64,000 nt of DNA, taken from contig NZ_CP081943.1 of the NCBI RefSeq assembly GCF_020423045.1, positions 2,604,001-2,668,000 of the forward strand. Direction: 5' to 3'. A program made the position numbers and the translations under genes. Shown piece after piece: positions 18,185 to 27,257 of this stretch (position 1 is the stretch's first letter; each line of letters opens with the position of its first letter). Source of the DNA: Pseudomonas sp. MM213 (lineage in GTDB: Bacteria > Pseudomonadota > Gammaproteobacteria > Pseudomonadales > Pseudomonadaceae). Below the pieces are notes generated by a model, which had not been told where the DNA came from, did no database searches, and saw only the letters and a list, made by a program, of their open reading frames with translations.

Positions 18185-19522
18185 TTAGCTGGCAGTCGCC
18201 AACAGCAGGTCCACCACCGAACGGCCATGCCCACGGTGCTTGCCATGCTCATACAAAGACCCGGCAATCTCATCCGCGCGAATCGGCAGGATCGACAACA
18301 GGGTGTCGCTCAAACCATGGCTCGCCTGGCAGAAGCCCTGCATATAAATGCCGGCCTTGCAGCGCTCGTCGGTGATCAGCTTGTAGTTGCGGTCCACCTC
18401 GAAATCGCCCAGATACTGTTCCAGCGGTGCCAACAGCTTGCGGTGCATCTGGCGCTCGTAACCGGTGGCCAGTACCACCGCGTCGTAATGCCGAACCGTG
18501 ACTTCGCCGGTGGCGTTGTTACGCACTGCCAGTTCGATGCCGCGCTCGGTGGCGGTGGCTTTTTCAATAGTGGTCAGGGTACGGAACGCATGACGCGCGA
18601 TACCCGAGACTTTCTGGCGATAGAAAATCCCGTAGATGCGTTCGATCAGGTCAATGTCCACCACCGAATAGTTGGTGTTGTGGTACTCGTTGACCAGACG
18701 CTCGCGCTCGCTGCTCGCCTGCTGGAACACCAGGTCGGTGAACTCCGGCGAGAACACTTCGTTGACGAACGGGCTGTCGTCCGCCGGTTTCAGCGCCGAG
18801 CCGCGCAGGATCATGTCGACCTGCACCGACGGGAAGCTGTCGTTCAAATCGATGAAGGCTTCCGCCGCGCTCTGCCCGCCGCCGATGATCGCGATGCTCA
18901 TCGGTTGATTGTTCACGCACGGCTGCTTGGCCATCTGCGCCAGGTACTGCGAATGATGGAACACCCGACCGTCATCCTTCAGCGCCTTGAACGCTTCGGG
19001 AATGCGCGGTGTTCCGCCAGCACTGACCACCACCGAACGAGCGGTGCGCACGTGTTGCTGGCCTTGGGTATCGCGGGAGATCACGCGCAACGCTTCGACC
19101 TGCTGGTTGTGCAGCACCGGCTCGATGGTCAGCACCTCTTCGCCGTAACGGCTCTGCTCGGCGAATTGCCCGGCGACCCAGCACAGGTAGTCGTTGTATT
19201 CCATGCGGCACGGATAGAAGGTGCCGAGGTTGATGAAATCCACCAGACGACCGTGGTGCTTGAGGTAGTTGACGAAGGAATACGGACTGGTCGGATTGCG
19301 CAGGGTCACCAGGTCCTTGAGGAAGGAAATCTGCAATTCGCTCTGGGTCACCAGGGTGTTGCCGTGCCAGCGATAGTCCGCCTGCTTGTCGAGAAACAGT
19401 ACATCCAGCTCGCCCTGGGTCGGCCCGCGCTCTTGCAGTGCGATGGCCAGCGCCAGGTTCGAAGGGCCGAAACCGACGCCGATCAGGTCGTGAACGATGG
19501 GCGATGCAATTGCCTGTGTCAT
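18185..19522 (-). CDS. pvdA: L-ornithine N5-monooxygenase
   Basis: A 445-aa FAD- and NADPH-dependent N-hydroxylating monooxygenase, close in length to P. aeruginosa PvdA. It has the FAD dinucleotide motif GVGFGPSN at 15-22, substrate-side residues (SFLKDLVTLRNPTSPYSF), the NADPH motif GGGQSA at 214-219 and the C-terminal ATGYE motif. It makes N5-hydroxyornithine in the cytoplasm, the precursor of the hydroxamate ligand of pyoverdine. The NRPS at 37.7 kb has a terminal adenylation domain with an ornithine-like pocket that would use it. Transcription is predicted from an iron-starvation box 97 nt upstream of the ATG, next to fpvI. Confidence 0.97.
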   Translation of the reverse strand: MTQAIASPIVHDLIGVGFGPSNLALAIALQERGPTQGELDVLFLDKQADYRWHGNTLVTQSELQISFLKDLVTLRNPTSPYSFVNYLKHHGRLVDFINLGTFYPCRMEYNDYLCWVAGQFAEQSRYGEEVLTIEPVLHNQQVEALRVISRDTQGQQHVRTARSVVVSAGGTPRIPEAFKALKDDGRVFHHSQYLAQMAKQPCVNNQPMSIAIIGGGQSAAEAFIDLNDSFPSVQVDMILRGSALKPADDSPFVNEVFSPEFTDLVFQQASSERERLVNEYHNTNYSVVDIDLIERIYGIFYRQKVSGIARHAFRTLTTIEKATATERGIELAVRNNATGEVTVRHYDAVVLATGYERQMHRKLLAPLEQYLGDFEVDRNYKLITDERCKAGIYMQGFCQASHGLSDTLLSILPIRADEIAGSLYEHGKHRGHGRSVVDLLLATAS

Positions 19523-19619
19523 TTCCAGTGTCCTCTGGATGAACCCCTCAACAGTGGGGCGTAAGCCTAAGTGACCTGACCAGCCTTGAGCAGGACAGCA
19601 GGTCGTCTGTTGATAGGGA

Positions 19620-19643
19620 ACGAGGACAATGAAACAAAATTTA
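19620..19643 (-). promoter_or_regulatory. PvdS iron-starvation box of pvdA
   Basis: Read on the minus strand: TAAAT, 16 nt, CGT. This matches the bipartite promoter element of the ECF sigma factor PvdS (TAAAT-N16/17-CGT). CGT lies 97 nt upstream of the pvdA start. The same spacing is found at four more pvd promoters in this window. Confidence 0.85.
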
Positions 19644-19671
19644 ATATTGTTTTTTTACCCAGCGGAGAAGA

Positions 19672-20151
19672 TCAGTGGGCATCCCACTGGCGCATCCGCA
19701 CGCGGCAATGCTTCATCGCATTGACGATGTGCTTCTCGACCAGCGCCCGGGAAATCCCCAGGCGTTCGGCGATTTCCGGGTGCGACAGGCCATCGATCTT
19801 GCGCAGCAGGAAACTCTCGCGGCATAGCCGTGGCAATTCCGCCAGGGCACGCTGGAGCATTTCCAGGCGTTGGCCGTGGTCGAGGCTGTTGTGCGGGGAC
19901 GGGGTGAAATAGCGTTCTTCGTTGTCGAGCACTTCCAGCGATTCGACCTGACGCAAGGCATTGCGCCGATGGTCGTCGATCACCAGGTTGAGCGCGGTGC
20001 GATAAAGGAATGCCCGGGGCTGCTCGATCGGCGTGTCGCTGGAGCGTTCCAGAACCCGCACATAAGCGTCATGCACCACATCTTCGGCCACCTGACGGTT
20101 GCCCAGCTTGGCGTTGAGGAAACACACCAGCTCGCGATAGTAGTTTTCCAA
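19672..20151 (-). CDS. fpvI: ECF sigma factor FpvI
   Basis: A FecI-like ECF sigma factor with sigma region 2 (YYRELVCFLNAKLGNRQVAEDVVHDAYVRV, split) and region 4 (ALAELPRLCRESFLLRKIDGLSHPEIAERLGISRALVEKHI, split). A longer ATG reading starting at 20268 (198 aa) begins inside a Fur-box-like sequence and adds 39 residues of unlikely sequence. A TTG at 20151 has GGGAG 6 nt upstream and gives 159 aa, the length I recall for P. aeruginosa FpvI; I chose it. FpvI directs fpvA transcription after release from the anti-sigma FpvR, which is not in the window. It lies immediately upstream of the pvdA promoter, same strand. Confidence 0.85.
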   Translation of the reverse strand: MENYYRELVCFLNAKLGNRQVAEDVVHDAYVRVLERSSDTPIEQPRAFLYRTALNLVIDDHRRNALRQVESLEVLDNEERYFTPSPHNSLDHGQRLEMLQRALAELPRLCRESFLLRKIDGLSHPEIAERLGISRALVEKHIVNAMKHCRVRMRQWDAH

Positions 20152-20254
20152 CCATGACTCCCGGCCGCAGGGGTGCGGTTTCTTTCCTTGAGCCACCGCA
20201 ACGACCGCCGAAATGGGCAGTGGCACGATAGTGGCAGTTCGAGGTGCGTAATTT

Positions 20255-20271
20255 ATAGTAATTCTCATATA
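20255..20271 (-). promoter_or_regulatory. Fur-box-like sequence upstream of fpvI
   Basis: The minus strand reads TATATGAGAATTACTAT, close to the Fur consensus core AATGATAATCATTAT. It overlaps the ATG of the long fpvI reading and lies about 105 nt upstream of the TTG start, as expected for an iron-repressed promoter. Confidence 0.65.
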
Positions 20272-20364
20272 GATTTAAAGTATTGCTTCATCTTGCCCGA
20301 CAAATAGTCTTCGATCTGTTTAATACTCCCTGCTTGCAACCGGCTATTTTATGCACCCGATCCC

Positions 20365-20465
20365 CTGTAGGAGCCGGCTTGCTGGCGATGGTCGTTAACG
20401 ATAACGCGTTCTGCCTGAATCAACGCGGCGCACTTTCGTCCATCGCCAGCAAGCCGGCTCCTACA
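20365..20465. repeat. REP inverted pair
   Basis: Inverted TGTAGGAGCCGGCTTGC-type REP copies with a spacer of about 48 bp separate the fpvI promoter from the divergent pvdR promoter. Confidence 0.85.
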
Positions 20466-20533
20466 AAGTTTTGTGTTGTGAATACGATCCCCGCCGCTCC
20501 CGCAATGTGATTGTGTCGGGTTGTGTCGAGAGC

Positions 20534-20557
20534 TAAATTCCTCGGCTCTTTCCTCGT
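20534..20557 (+). promoter_or_regulatory. PvdS iron-starvation box of pvdRT-opmQ
   Basis: TAAAT (20534-20538), 16 nt, CGT (20555-20557), with the extended CTAAAT form. The pvdR start codon is 108 nt downstream of CGT. Confidence 0.85.
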
Positions 20558-20665
20558 ATAAAGGACAGCTCCCCGTCTCTGTCGGCTTCCCGACAGCGTT
20601 CAACTGTTGCCGGATTTCGTGCGCAGGCTGAACGACGGGCCGATATCCATTGGCCGGAACCCTGC

Positions 20666-21838
20666 ATGAAACGTCCCCGACACACCCGACGCGCCCTGCT
20701 TGTAGCACTTTGTCTGATCCCCGTTATCGCCGTGGCTGCCTGGCAGGTCATCCCGCCCGGCCGAGACAAATTCGCCACCGTACAAGTCAGTCGGGGTGAC
20801 ATCGAAAGCAGCGTCACGGCGCTGGGCACCCTGCAACCTCGACGCTACGTGGACGTCGGTGCGCAGGCGTCCGGGCAGATCCAGAAGATCCATGTGGAAG
20901 TCGGTGACGTGATCAAGGAAGGCCAGTTGCTGGTGGAGATCGATCCGTCCACGCAACAGGCCAAACTCGACGCCGGGCGTTTTTCCGTGGAAAACCTCAA
21001 GGCGCAACTCGAGGAACAACGGGCACAGCACGAGCTGGCCCGGCAAAAGTTCCAGCGCCAGCAGAACCTCAAGGCCGGCGGCGCCACCCGCGAAGAAGAC
21101 GTGCAAACTGCCCAGGCTGAACTGCGCGCCACCCAGGCACGCATCGACATGTTCCAGGCGCAGATCCGCCAGGCCCAGGCCAGCCTGCGCAGCGATCAGG
21201 CCGAACTCGGCTACACGCGCATTTACGCGCCGATGTCCGGCACCGTGGTCGCACTCGACGCCCGGGTCGGCCAGACCCTCAACGCGCAACAGCAAACACC
21301 GTTGATTCTGCGCATCGCCAAGTTGTCACCGATGACGGTCTGGGCCGAAGTCTCGGAAGCCGACATCGGCCACGTCAAACCCGGCATGACGGCCTGGTTC
21401 ACCACCCTCAGCGGTGGCAAGCGGCGCTGGAGCAGCACCGTGCGGCAAATCCTGCCGGTGCCGCCCAAGCCTCTGGACCAGACCAGCCAAGGCGGTGGCA
21501 GCCCGACCAGTTCGAGCAAAAGCGGCAGCGCTCGCGTGGTGCTGTACACCGTGCTGCTCGACGTCGATAACGCCGACAACGCACTGATGGCGGAAATGAC
21601 CACACAAGTGTTCTTCGTGTCCGACCAGGCGAAAGACGTGCTCACGGCGCCTATCGCTGCGTTGCAAGGCGGCACACAACCGAACATCCAGACCGCTCAG
21701 GTCGTCGCCAAAAACGGCCGCATCGAGCAACGCGACGTTCGCACCGGCATCAGCGATCGCCTGCGGGTGCAAATCCTCGACGGCTTGCAGGAAGGCGATC
21801 ACCTGTTGATCGGCCCGGTCGACGGGAGTGGCGGCTGA
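20666..21838 (+). CDS. pvdR: Periplasmic adaptor of the PvdRT-OpmQ efflux pump
   Basis: A 390-aa MacA-like membrane fusion protein: N-terminal membrane anchor (ALLVALCLIPVIAVAAW), biotinyl-lipoyl half motifs (GDIESSVTALGTLQPRRYVDVGAQASGQI, split, and YAPMSGTVVALDARVGQTL), a coiled-coil hairpin (about residues 95-175, rich in Gln, Glu and Ala), and beta-barrel and membrane-proximal domains. It links PvdT in the inner membrane to OpmQ in the outer membrane. The pump exports newly made pyoverdine and recycles it after iron release. The stop codon abuts the pvdT start (TGA then ATG). Confidence 0.93.
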   Translation: MKRPRHTRRALLVALCLIPVIAVAAWQVIPPGRDKFATVQVSRGDIESSVTALGTLQPRRYVDVGAQASGQIQKIHVEVGDVIKEGQLLVEIDPSTQQAKLDAGRFSVENLKAQLEEQRAQHELARQKFQRQQNLKAGGATREEDVQTAQAELRATQARIDMFQAQIRQAQASLRSDQAELGYTRIYAPMSGTVVALDARVGQTLNAQQQTPLILRIAKLSPMTVWAEVSEADIGHVKPGMTAWFTTLSGGKRRWSSTVRQILPVPPKPLDQTSQGGGSPTSSSKSGSARVVLYTVLLDVDNADNALMAEMTTQVFFVSDQAKDVLTAPIAALQGGTQPNIQTAQVVAKNGRIEQRDVRTGISDRLRVQILDGLQEGDHLLIGPVDGSGG

Positions 21839-23812
21839 ATGCAGACGCCCCTGATCGACCTGCAGGACATCCGCAAATCCTACGGCGGCGGCGATTCACC
21901 TGAAGTTCACGTGTTGCGCGGCATCGACCTGTCGATCCATGCCGGGGAGTTCGTGGCGATTGTTGGCGCGTCCGGTTCCGGCAAGTCGACGCTGATGAAC
22001 ATCCTCGGCTGCCTCGACCGCCCGACGTCCGGCGAGTACCGCTTCGCCGGGGAGAACGTCGCCGGGCTCGACAGCGATGAGCTGGCCTGGCTGCGCCGCG
22101 AAGCCTTTGGTTTTGTGTTCCAGGGCTATCACCTGATTCCGTCCGGCTCAGCCCAGGAAAATGTCGAGATGCCGGCGATCTACGCAGGCACCCCGGCCGC
22201 CGAACGCCATGCCCGCGCTGCCGCCCTGCTCGACCGCCTCGGCCTCGCCTCACGCACCGGCAACCGCCCGCACCAACTCTCCGGCGGCCAGCAACAACGC
22301 GTATCCATCGCTCGCGCCTTGATGAACGGCGGCCACATCATCCTCGCCGACGAACCCACCGGCGCCCTCGACAGCCACAGCGGTGCCGAGGTGATGACGC
22401 TACTGGATGAACTGGCGAGCCAGGGCCACGTGGTGATCCTCATCACCCACGACCGCGAAGTCGCGGCCCGGGCCAAACGCATCATCGAAATCCGCGACGG
22501 GCTGATCATCAGCGACAGCGCCCACGACAACCCCGACGTACAAACCTCGGCCAACCCCGGCGCCCTGCAAGCCGTGGATTTGCGCAAGCGCCTGAGCGAA
22601 GGCGCCGAGGCCACGGGGGCCTGGAAAGGCGAACTGGTGGACGCCGTGCACGCGGCCTGGCGGGTGATGTGGATCAACAAGTTTCGCACCGCGCTGACCC
22701 TGCTCGGGATCATCATCGGCGTCGCGTCGGTGGTGGTGATGCTCGCCGTCGGCGAAGGCAGCAAGCGTCAGGTGATGGCGCAGATGGGCGCGTTCGGCTC
22801 GAACATCATTTACCTCAGCGGCTCGGCACCGAACCCGCGAACACCGCTGGGCATCATCACCCTCGATGACGTCGCGGCGGTCGGCAGCCTGCCGCAGGTG
22901 ACGCGCATCATGCCGGTCAACGGCCAGGAGGCCGGGGTGCGCTTCGGCAACCTCGACCACTTGAGCTACGTCGGCGGCAACGACACCAACTTCCCGGCGA
23001 TCTTCAATTGGCCGGTGGTGGAAGGCAGCTATTTCACCCAGGACGATGAACGCAACGCGGCGGCCGTCGCGGTGATCGGGCACAAGGTGCGGACCAAATT
23101 GCTCAAGGACGTGGCCAACCCCATCGGCCAGTACATCCTGATCGAAAACGTGCCCTTCCAGGTGGTCGGCGTGCTCGCGGAAAAAGGTGCCAGCTCCGGC
23201 GACAGCGACAGCGACGACCGCATCGCCATCCCCTATTCCGCCGCGAGTGTGCGGTTGTTCGGCACCCACAACCCCGAATACGTGGCCATCGCGGCGGCCG
23301 ATGCGCGCAAGGTCAAAGAGACGGAAATCGCCATCGAGCAGTTGATGTTGCGCCTGCACGACGGCAAAAAGGATTTCGAACTGACCAACAACGCAGCGAT
23401 GATTCAGGCCGAGGCGCGCACGCAAAATACCCTGTCGCTGATGCTCGGTTCGATCGCCGCGATTTCGCTGTTGGTGGGCGGGATTGGCGTGATGAACATC
23501 ATGCTCATGACCGTGCGCGAACGCACCCGCGAGATCGGCATCCGCATGGCCACCGGCGCCCGTCAGCGCGACATCCTGCGGCAGTTCCTCACCGAAGCGG
23601 TGATGCTCTCGGTGGTCGGCGGCCTCGCCGGCATTGCCCTGGCGCTGATCGTCGGCGGCGTGCTGATTCTCAGCGAAGTGGCCGTCGCGTTCTCTTTGAT
23701 AGCGGTACTCGGTGCCTTCGGCTGCGCCCTGGTCACCGGTGTTGTCTTCGGCTTCATGCCGGCCCGCAAAGCTGCCCGGCTCGACCCGGTCACGGCCCTT
23801 ACCAGTGAATGA
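21839..23812 (+). CDS. pvdT: MacB-type ABC transporter of the PvdRT-OpmQ pump
   Basis: A 657-aa fusion of an N-terminal ATPase and a C-terminal MacB/FtsX permease. Walker A is GASGSGKST at 43-51, the signature is [15 protein letters not shown] near 145-160, and Walker B is [12 protein letters not shown]. Four membrane helices are expected: one near residue 285 and three at the C-terminus ([20 protein letters not shown] and following), with a large periplasmic domain between. It powers transfer of pyoverdine through PvdR and OpmQ. It starts directly after pvdR and ends 7 nt before opmQ, so the three genes form one operon. Confidence 0.94.
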   Translation: MQTPLIDLQDIRKSYGGGDSPEVHVLRGIDLSIHAGEFVAIVGASGSGKSTLMNILGCLDRPTSGEYRFAGENVAGLDSDELAWLRREAFGFVFQGYHLIPSGSAQENVEMPAIYAGTPAAERHARAAALLDRLGLASRTGNRPHQLSGGQQQRVSIARALMNGGHIILADEPTGALDSHSGAEVMTLLDELASQGHVVILITHDREVAARAKRIIEIRDGLIISDSAHDNPDVQTSANPGALQAVDLRKRLSEGAEATGAWKGELVDAVHAAWRVMWINKFRTALTLLGIIIGVASVVVMLAVGEGSKRQVMAQMGAFGSNIIYLSGSAPNPRTPLGIITLDDVAAVGSLPQVTRIMPVNGQEAGVRFGNLDHLSYVGGNDTNFPAIFNWPVVEGSYFTQDDERNAAAVAVIGHKVRTKLLKDVANPIGQYILIENVPFQVVGVLAEKGASSGDSDSDDRIAIPYSAASVRLFGTHNPEYVAIAAADARKVKETEIAIEQLMLRLHDGKKDFELTNNAAMIQAEARTQNTLSLMLGSIAAISLLVGGIGVMNIMLMTVRERTREIGIRMATGARQRDILRQFLTEAVMLSVVGGLAGIALALIVGGVLILSEVAVAFSLIAVLGAFGCALVTGVVFGFMPARKAARLDPVTALTSE

Positions 23813-23819
23813 TCGATCT

Positions 23820-25214
23820 ATGAAAGCGCCACTCAGCCTGTTGACCCTCTGCGTGTTGCTCAGCGCGTGCGCCAACCCGGACTCGCGCCCGGACAGTGGC
23901 CTGCAGCCGCCGCCCTCCTGGCAGTCGGCACACCATGAAAACGCCTTGATGCAGAACGCCCAGTGGTGGACGCACTTTGGCAGCCCGCAGCTCGATCAAC
24001 TGATTGAACAGGCCCGCGTCGGCAGTTATGACCTGGCGGCCGCACTGGCCCGGGTTCGCCAGGTCCAGGCCACCACCGTGATCGCCGGCGGTTCGCTGTT
24101 GCCGGAAGTGAAGGCCGCGGGGAACGCCAATCGCCAGAAGCTGATGCGCGGCAACGGCTACAGCCAACTGGACGCCGACAACAGCAACAAGGCGGTGGAT
24201 TACTTCGACGCCAGCCTCAGCGCCAGTTATGAAATCGATTTCTGGGGCGGCCAGCGCGCCTCTCGCGACAGTGCGCAATTCGGCCTGCAAGCCAGTGAGT
24301 TCGATCGCGACACGGTTGAGTTGACGCTGCTCAGTGCGGTTGCCAGCACCTACGCGCAAGCGTTGTCATTGCAGGAACAGCACCGTATCGCGCAGCTCAA
24401 TCTGGCGAACGCGCAGAAGGTTTTGAACCTGGTACAAACCCGCTTCGATTCAGGCTCTGCCACGGCACTGGAACTGGCCCAGCAAAAAAGCCTGGTGGCC
24501 GCGCAACAACGGCAGTTGCCGCTGGTGCAGCAACAAGCCGAAGAAGCGCGGATCACCCTCGCCGCCCTCCTCGGCCGTCCGGTTCAGGCATTGAAGCTCG
24601 ACGATCAGCGCTTCGACCAACTCAGTTGGCCGGTCATCGGTGCGGGTGTGCCCAGCGATTTGCTCAACCGTCGCCCGGACATCGCTCGCGCCGAAGCGCA
24701 GCTGGCAGCCGCACGCGCCGATGTGACCGTGGCCCGGGCGAAAATGCTGCCCACCGTGACATTGAGTGCCCAGATCGGTTCTGGCGCCGACACCTTCAAC
24801 GATGTGCTGCGCAGCCCGTTCTACAACCTCACCGCCGGATTGGTCGCGCCGATTTTCAACAATGGTCGCCTGGGCGCCGAACGCGACAAGGCCACGGCGC
24901 GCCAGGAAGAGCTGCTGGAAACCTACCGTGGCGCGATCATCAACGGCTTTGCCGACGTGGAAAAAGCCCTGACCGGCATTCGCGGACTGGACGCCCAGCG
25001 CCAATGGCAAAGTGAAGAATTGAATCAGGCGCAAACGGCTTTCGACATTGCGCAAAGCCGCTATCAGGCCGGGGCCGAGGATTTGCTGACGGTGCTGGAG
25101 ACCCAACGCACGCTGTATGCCGCGCAGGATTTGAATGTGCAGCTGCGGTTGGCGAGGTTGCAGGCGAGTGTTGCGTTGTACAAGGCGCTTGGGGGTGGGT
25201 GGCAGGTGTTGTGA
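23820..25214 (+). CDS. opmQ: Outer-membrane channel lipoprotein OpmQ
   Basis: A 464-aa TolC/OprM-like efflux lipoprotein. The ATG at 23820 begins a lipoprotein signal (MKAPLSLLTLCVLLSACANP) with lipobox LLSAC; a longer reading overlapping pvdT by about 100 nt is rejected. Two OEP repeats follow (LIEQARVGSYDLAAALARVRQ; LLNRRPDIARAEAQLAAARAD), with the QTAFDIAQSRYQAGAEDLLTVL segment near the end. It forms the outer-membrane duct for PvdRT. It is convergent with pvdP, with a REP pair between. Confidence 0.93.
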   Translation: MKAPLSLLTLCVLLSACANPDSRPDSGLQPPPSWQSAHHENALMQNAQWWTHFGSPQLDQLIEQARVGSYDLAAALARVRQVQATTVIAGGSLLPEVKAAGNANRQKLMRGNGYSQLDADNSNKAVDYFDASLSASYEIDFWGGQRASRDSAQFGLQASEFDRDTVELTLLSAVASTYAQALSLQEQHRIAQLNLANAQKVLNLVQTRFDSGSATALELAQQKSLVAAQQRQLPLVQQQAEEARITLAALLGRPVQALKLDDQRFDQLSWPVIGAGVPSDLLNRRPDIARAEAQLAAARADVTVARAKMLPTVTLSAQIGSGADTFNDVLRSPFYNLTAGLVAPIFNNGRLGAERDKATARQEELLETYRGAIINGFADVEKALTGIRGLDAQRQWQSEELNQAQTAFDIAQSRYQAGAEDLLTVLETQRTLYAAQDLNVQLRLARLQASVALYKALGGGWQVL

Positions 25215-25235
25215 TTGTATTGATAGCGATGGCCC

Positions 25236-25358
25236 CTTCGCGGGCAAGTCGAATCGTCGCACCGCTCGCCCCTACAGGTTAAGTGTCATGCCCCAATCAT
25301 GCGGCACACCTGAATCCTGTAGGAGCGAGCGGTGCGACGATTCGACTTGCCCGCGAAG
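25236..25358. repeat. REP inverted pair between opmQ and pvdP
   Basis: Both copies are the longer variant (CTTCGCGGGCAAGTCGAATC with CGTCGCACCGCTCG), facing each other across about 50 bp between two convergent genes. Their stem of about 38 bp could end transcripts from both sides. Confidence 0.88.
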
Positions 25359-25374
25359 AACGATAACGCGGTAA

Positions 25375-27003
25375 TCAAACCGGACTCTGTTTAGCCTTCA
25401 AATTCCGCGCATACCAAGGCCGTTGCGGCACCTTGCGGAACAGGTCTTCCAACTTTTTCTCGTCTTCACCAAAGGTAATCCGCAGCGCCAGTTTCATGGT
25501 TTCCGGGTCCATTTCCACCGACTTGCCCGCCTGCAACCCCGGTGTGGTGTTGCAGCCATGGGTGCTCGGGCCGAGCCACGGATCGTCGATCTCGACCCAG
25601 CGACCGGGCGCAAACCACGGCACACCATTGACCTCCAGCCGACGGACTTCCCCCGGATGAAAGCGCTCGTGCGCACGGAACCAGTCTTCGAGACGGTCAT
25701 CGATCCAGCCATGGAAATGCCAGAACACCGGGTTCACATGGGAGGAAAACGGGTCGCCAAGAAAGTCGTTTTCCGCCGCGAACCAACGGGCGGAAAAGTC
25801 CGCGGTGTCCCGCGCGAACGGCACAGGCTGGCCATTGGACGGATCACGGGGCACCGACGCCCAGCGCATGTGCAGCCAGTCATGCAGCCCGAGTTCAACC
25901 TCGGAACCGAACTGCCCCAAGGTCAATTTCGACAAGTAACGCGGGTCACGGTATCGCGACTCCCAGACCTGAAAATTGCTGTGGTAGGTCTCGGCGGTCT
26001 TGAGATCGGCCACCCACTGCGAGTATTCGTCATCGTCTTCGGCGCGCCAGGCCGGCGGCAAAGCGGTGCCGTCGTGGTTGTCGAAGTAACGGGCAAAGGC
26101 CTGGCGATCACGCACCAGTTCCGGTTGCGGCAACGGAAATTGCTGCCACGACGGCAAGTCTTGCAGGGAGCGCGCGGTGCCGAGCATGTGCCGGTGCATG
26201 AAGAAAAAGTCGATGCCCGAGCCATTGCGGTCCTTGCGCGGTCCGCGCGCATCGCGCTCCTTGTCTCGAAGCCCCGGCTGCCAGCCGATGCCGCGCAAGG
26301 CGTTGCGCTTGTCTTCGGACAAGGTGTGCCATTTGTCGCGGGAGGCGTGCCAGAGCTGATGGAACAAGCGGTGCTCGGGCGAAATCAGCCACGCCAGCAA
26401 CGCCGGGCCCAGGCCCGTGCGCTCGCGTGCTTCAGGGAACACCTGTTTGACTGCGACGAAACGGTTGTCCTGGGTGGTCAAGGCCAACGGACGATCCAGG
26501 CGCAGTACACGCCCACTCAAAGTGCCGCTGCCGGCATTGCCGAACGCGGCCCAGACCTCGTCCAGCTTGAAGGTGAATTCGTAGTCCGGCGTCCCCGTTG
26601 GGGATCGGGAATCGATCAGGCGCCAGCTCAGCTCTTTGTTGTCTACGCCCGCCAGATCGCCGAGGACGCGATAGCGCGGTGGCGGTGCGGCACGCAGCGC
26701 CTCGAAAGTATCGAGAAAACCGTTGAGCCCCCGACCCTTGTGACCGACGTCGAGCAGCAGTTGCAAGCCCTCGCGAGGCAAGCCGTCGAGCCCCGCGTCA
26801 CGCCCCTCGAAGCGAATGTCCCAGACGCCCTGCAAGGTGTTGGCCAAACGCTGACCGGCCACATCCGCGACGTCGAATGACGCTTCGCCGGGGGTAATGG
26901 TCGGGTCCGGTTTTGTCAGTTCGCGATGCCCGTAATACGCCGCAGGCAGGGCGGCGCCGGTCAGTGCCAGACCCGCCAGGAACCATCGTCGAGAAATCGT
27001 CAT
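25375..27003 (-). CDS. pvdP: Periplasmic tyrosinase PvdP
   Basis: The protein is 542 aa from the ATG at 27003, which starts a twin-arginine signal (MTISRRWFLAGLALTGAALP). A 13-aa longer reading is less likely because the signal would be buried. The tyrosinase half shows clustered copper-ligand histidines: HRLFHQLWH and FFMHRHMLG upstream, then HVNPVFWHFHGW with DWFRAHERFHPGEV. PvdP oxidises the D-Tyr/Dab part of ferribactin to form the fluorescent chromophore in the periplasm. Its promoter carries an iron-starvation box 45 nt upstream of the ATG, divergent from pvdMNO. Confidence 0.95.
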   Translation of the reverse strand: MTISRRWFLAGLALTGAALPAAYYGHRELTKPDPTITPGEASFDVADVAGQRLANTLQGVWDIRFEGRDAGLDGLPREGLQLLLDVGHKGRGLNGFLDTFEALRAAPPPRYRVLGDLAGVDNKELSWRLIDSRSPTGTPDYEFTFKLDEVWAAFGNAGSGTLSGRVLRLDRPLALTTQDNRFVAVKQVFPEARERTGLGPALLAWLISPEHRLFHQLWHASRDKWHTLSEDKRNALRGIGWQPGLRDKERDARGPRKDRNGSGIDFFFMHRHMLGTARSLQDLPSWQQFPLPQPELVRDRQAFARYFDNHDGTALPPAWRAEDDDEYSQWVADLKTAETYHSNFQVWESRYRDPRYLSKLTLGQFGSEVELGLHDWLHMRWASVPRDPSNGQPVPFARDTADFSARWFAAENDFLGDPFSSHVNPVFWHFHGWIDDRLEDWFRAHERFHPGEVRRLEVNGVPWFAPGRWVEIDDPWLGPSTHGCNTTPGLQAGKSVEMDPETMKLALRITFGEDEKKLEDLFRKVPQRPWYARNLKAKQSPV

Positions 27004-27048
27004 TGCCCTACCTGTGTCAGCCATGGAGCAGGCTTTATCCAAGCTAGA

Positions 27049-27072
27049 ACGTTTGTTGCATCGACAAATTTA
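27049..27072 (-). promoter_or_regulatory. PvdS iron-starvation box of pvdP
   Basis: Minus strand TAAAT, 16 nt, CGT. CGT lies 45 nt upstream of the pvdP ATG. It is separated from the divergent pvdM box only by a REP pair. Confidence 0.85.
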
Positions 27073-27076
27073 AGAG

Positions 27077-27160
27077 CTTCGCGGGCAAGCCTCGCTCCTA
27101 CAGGGGTTGTGCGTTGACCTGTAGGAGCGAGCGGTGCGGCGATCCGACTTGCCCGCGAAG
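27077..27160. repeat. REP inverted pair between divergent pvd promoters
   Basis: A short REP (CTTCGCGGGCAAGCCTCGCT) faces the longer variant with CGGTGCGGCGATCC. It sits between the back-to-back iron-starvation boxes of pvdP and pvdM, an unusual place because most REPs here lie at 3' ends. Confidence 0.85.
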
Positions 27161-27176
27161 AGGCCTTCAGCCGCAC

Positions 27177-27200
27177 TAAATTTCCCACTCGGCCACTCGT
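27177..27200 (+). promoter_or_regulatory. PvdS iron-starvation box of pvdMNO
   Basis: TAAAT (27177-27181, in the extended form CTAAAT), 16 nt, CGT (27198-27200). The pvdM start is 57 nt downstream. Confidence 0.85.
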
Positions 27201-27257
27201 TCTTCCCAGATAGCAAAGGCCCCCGCGCCTGCACCCTCGACGGCGAACCTGACTGAG

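Larger units (their letters stand above)
20152..20665. other. Intergenic region fpvI-pvdR with regulatory sites and a REP pair
   Basis: The region contains, in order, the fpvI leader (minus strand), a Fur-box-like sequence, a REP pair at 20365-20465, an iron-starvation box for pvdR and the 108-nt pvdR leader. No convincing gene is seen; a minus-strand ORF crossing it is the product of the REP sequences. Confidence 0.75.
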
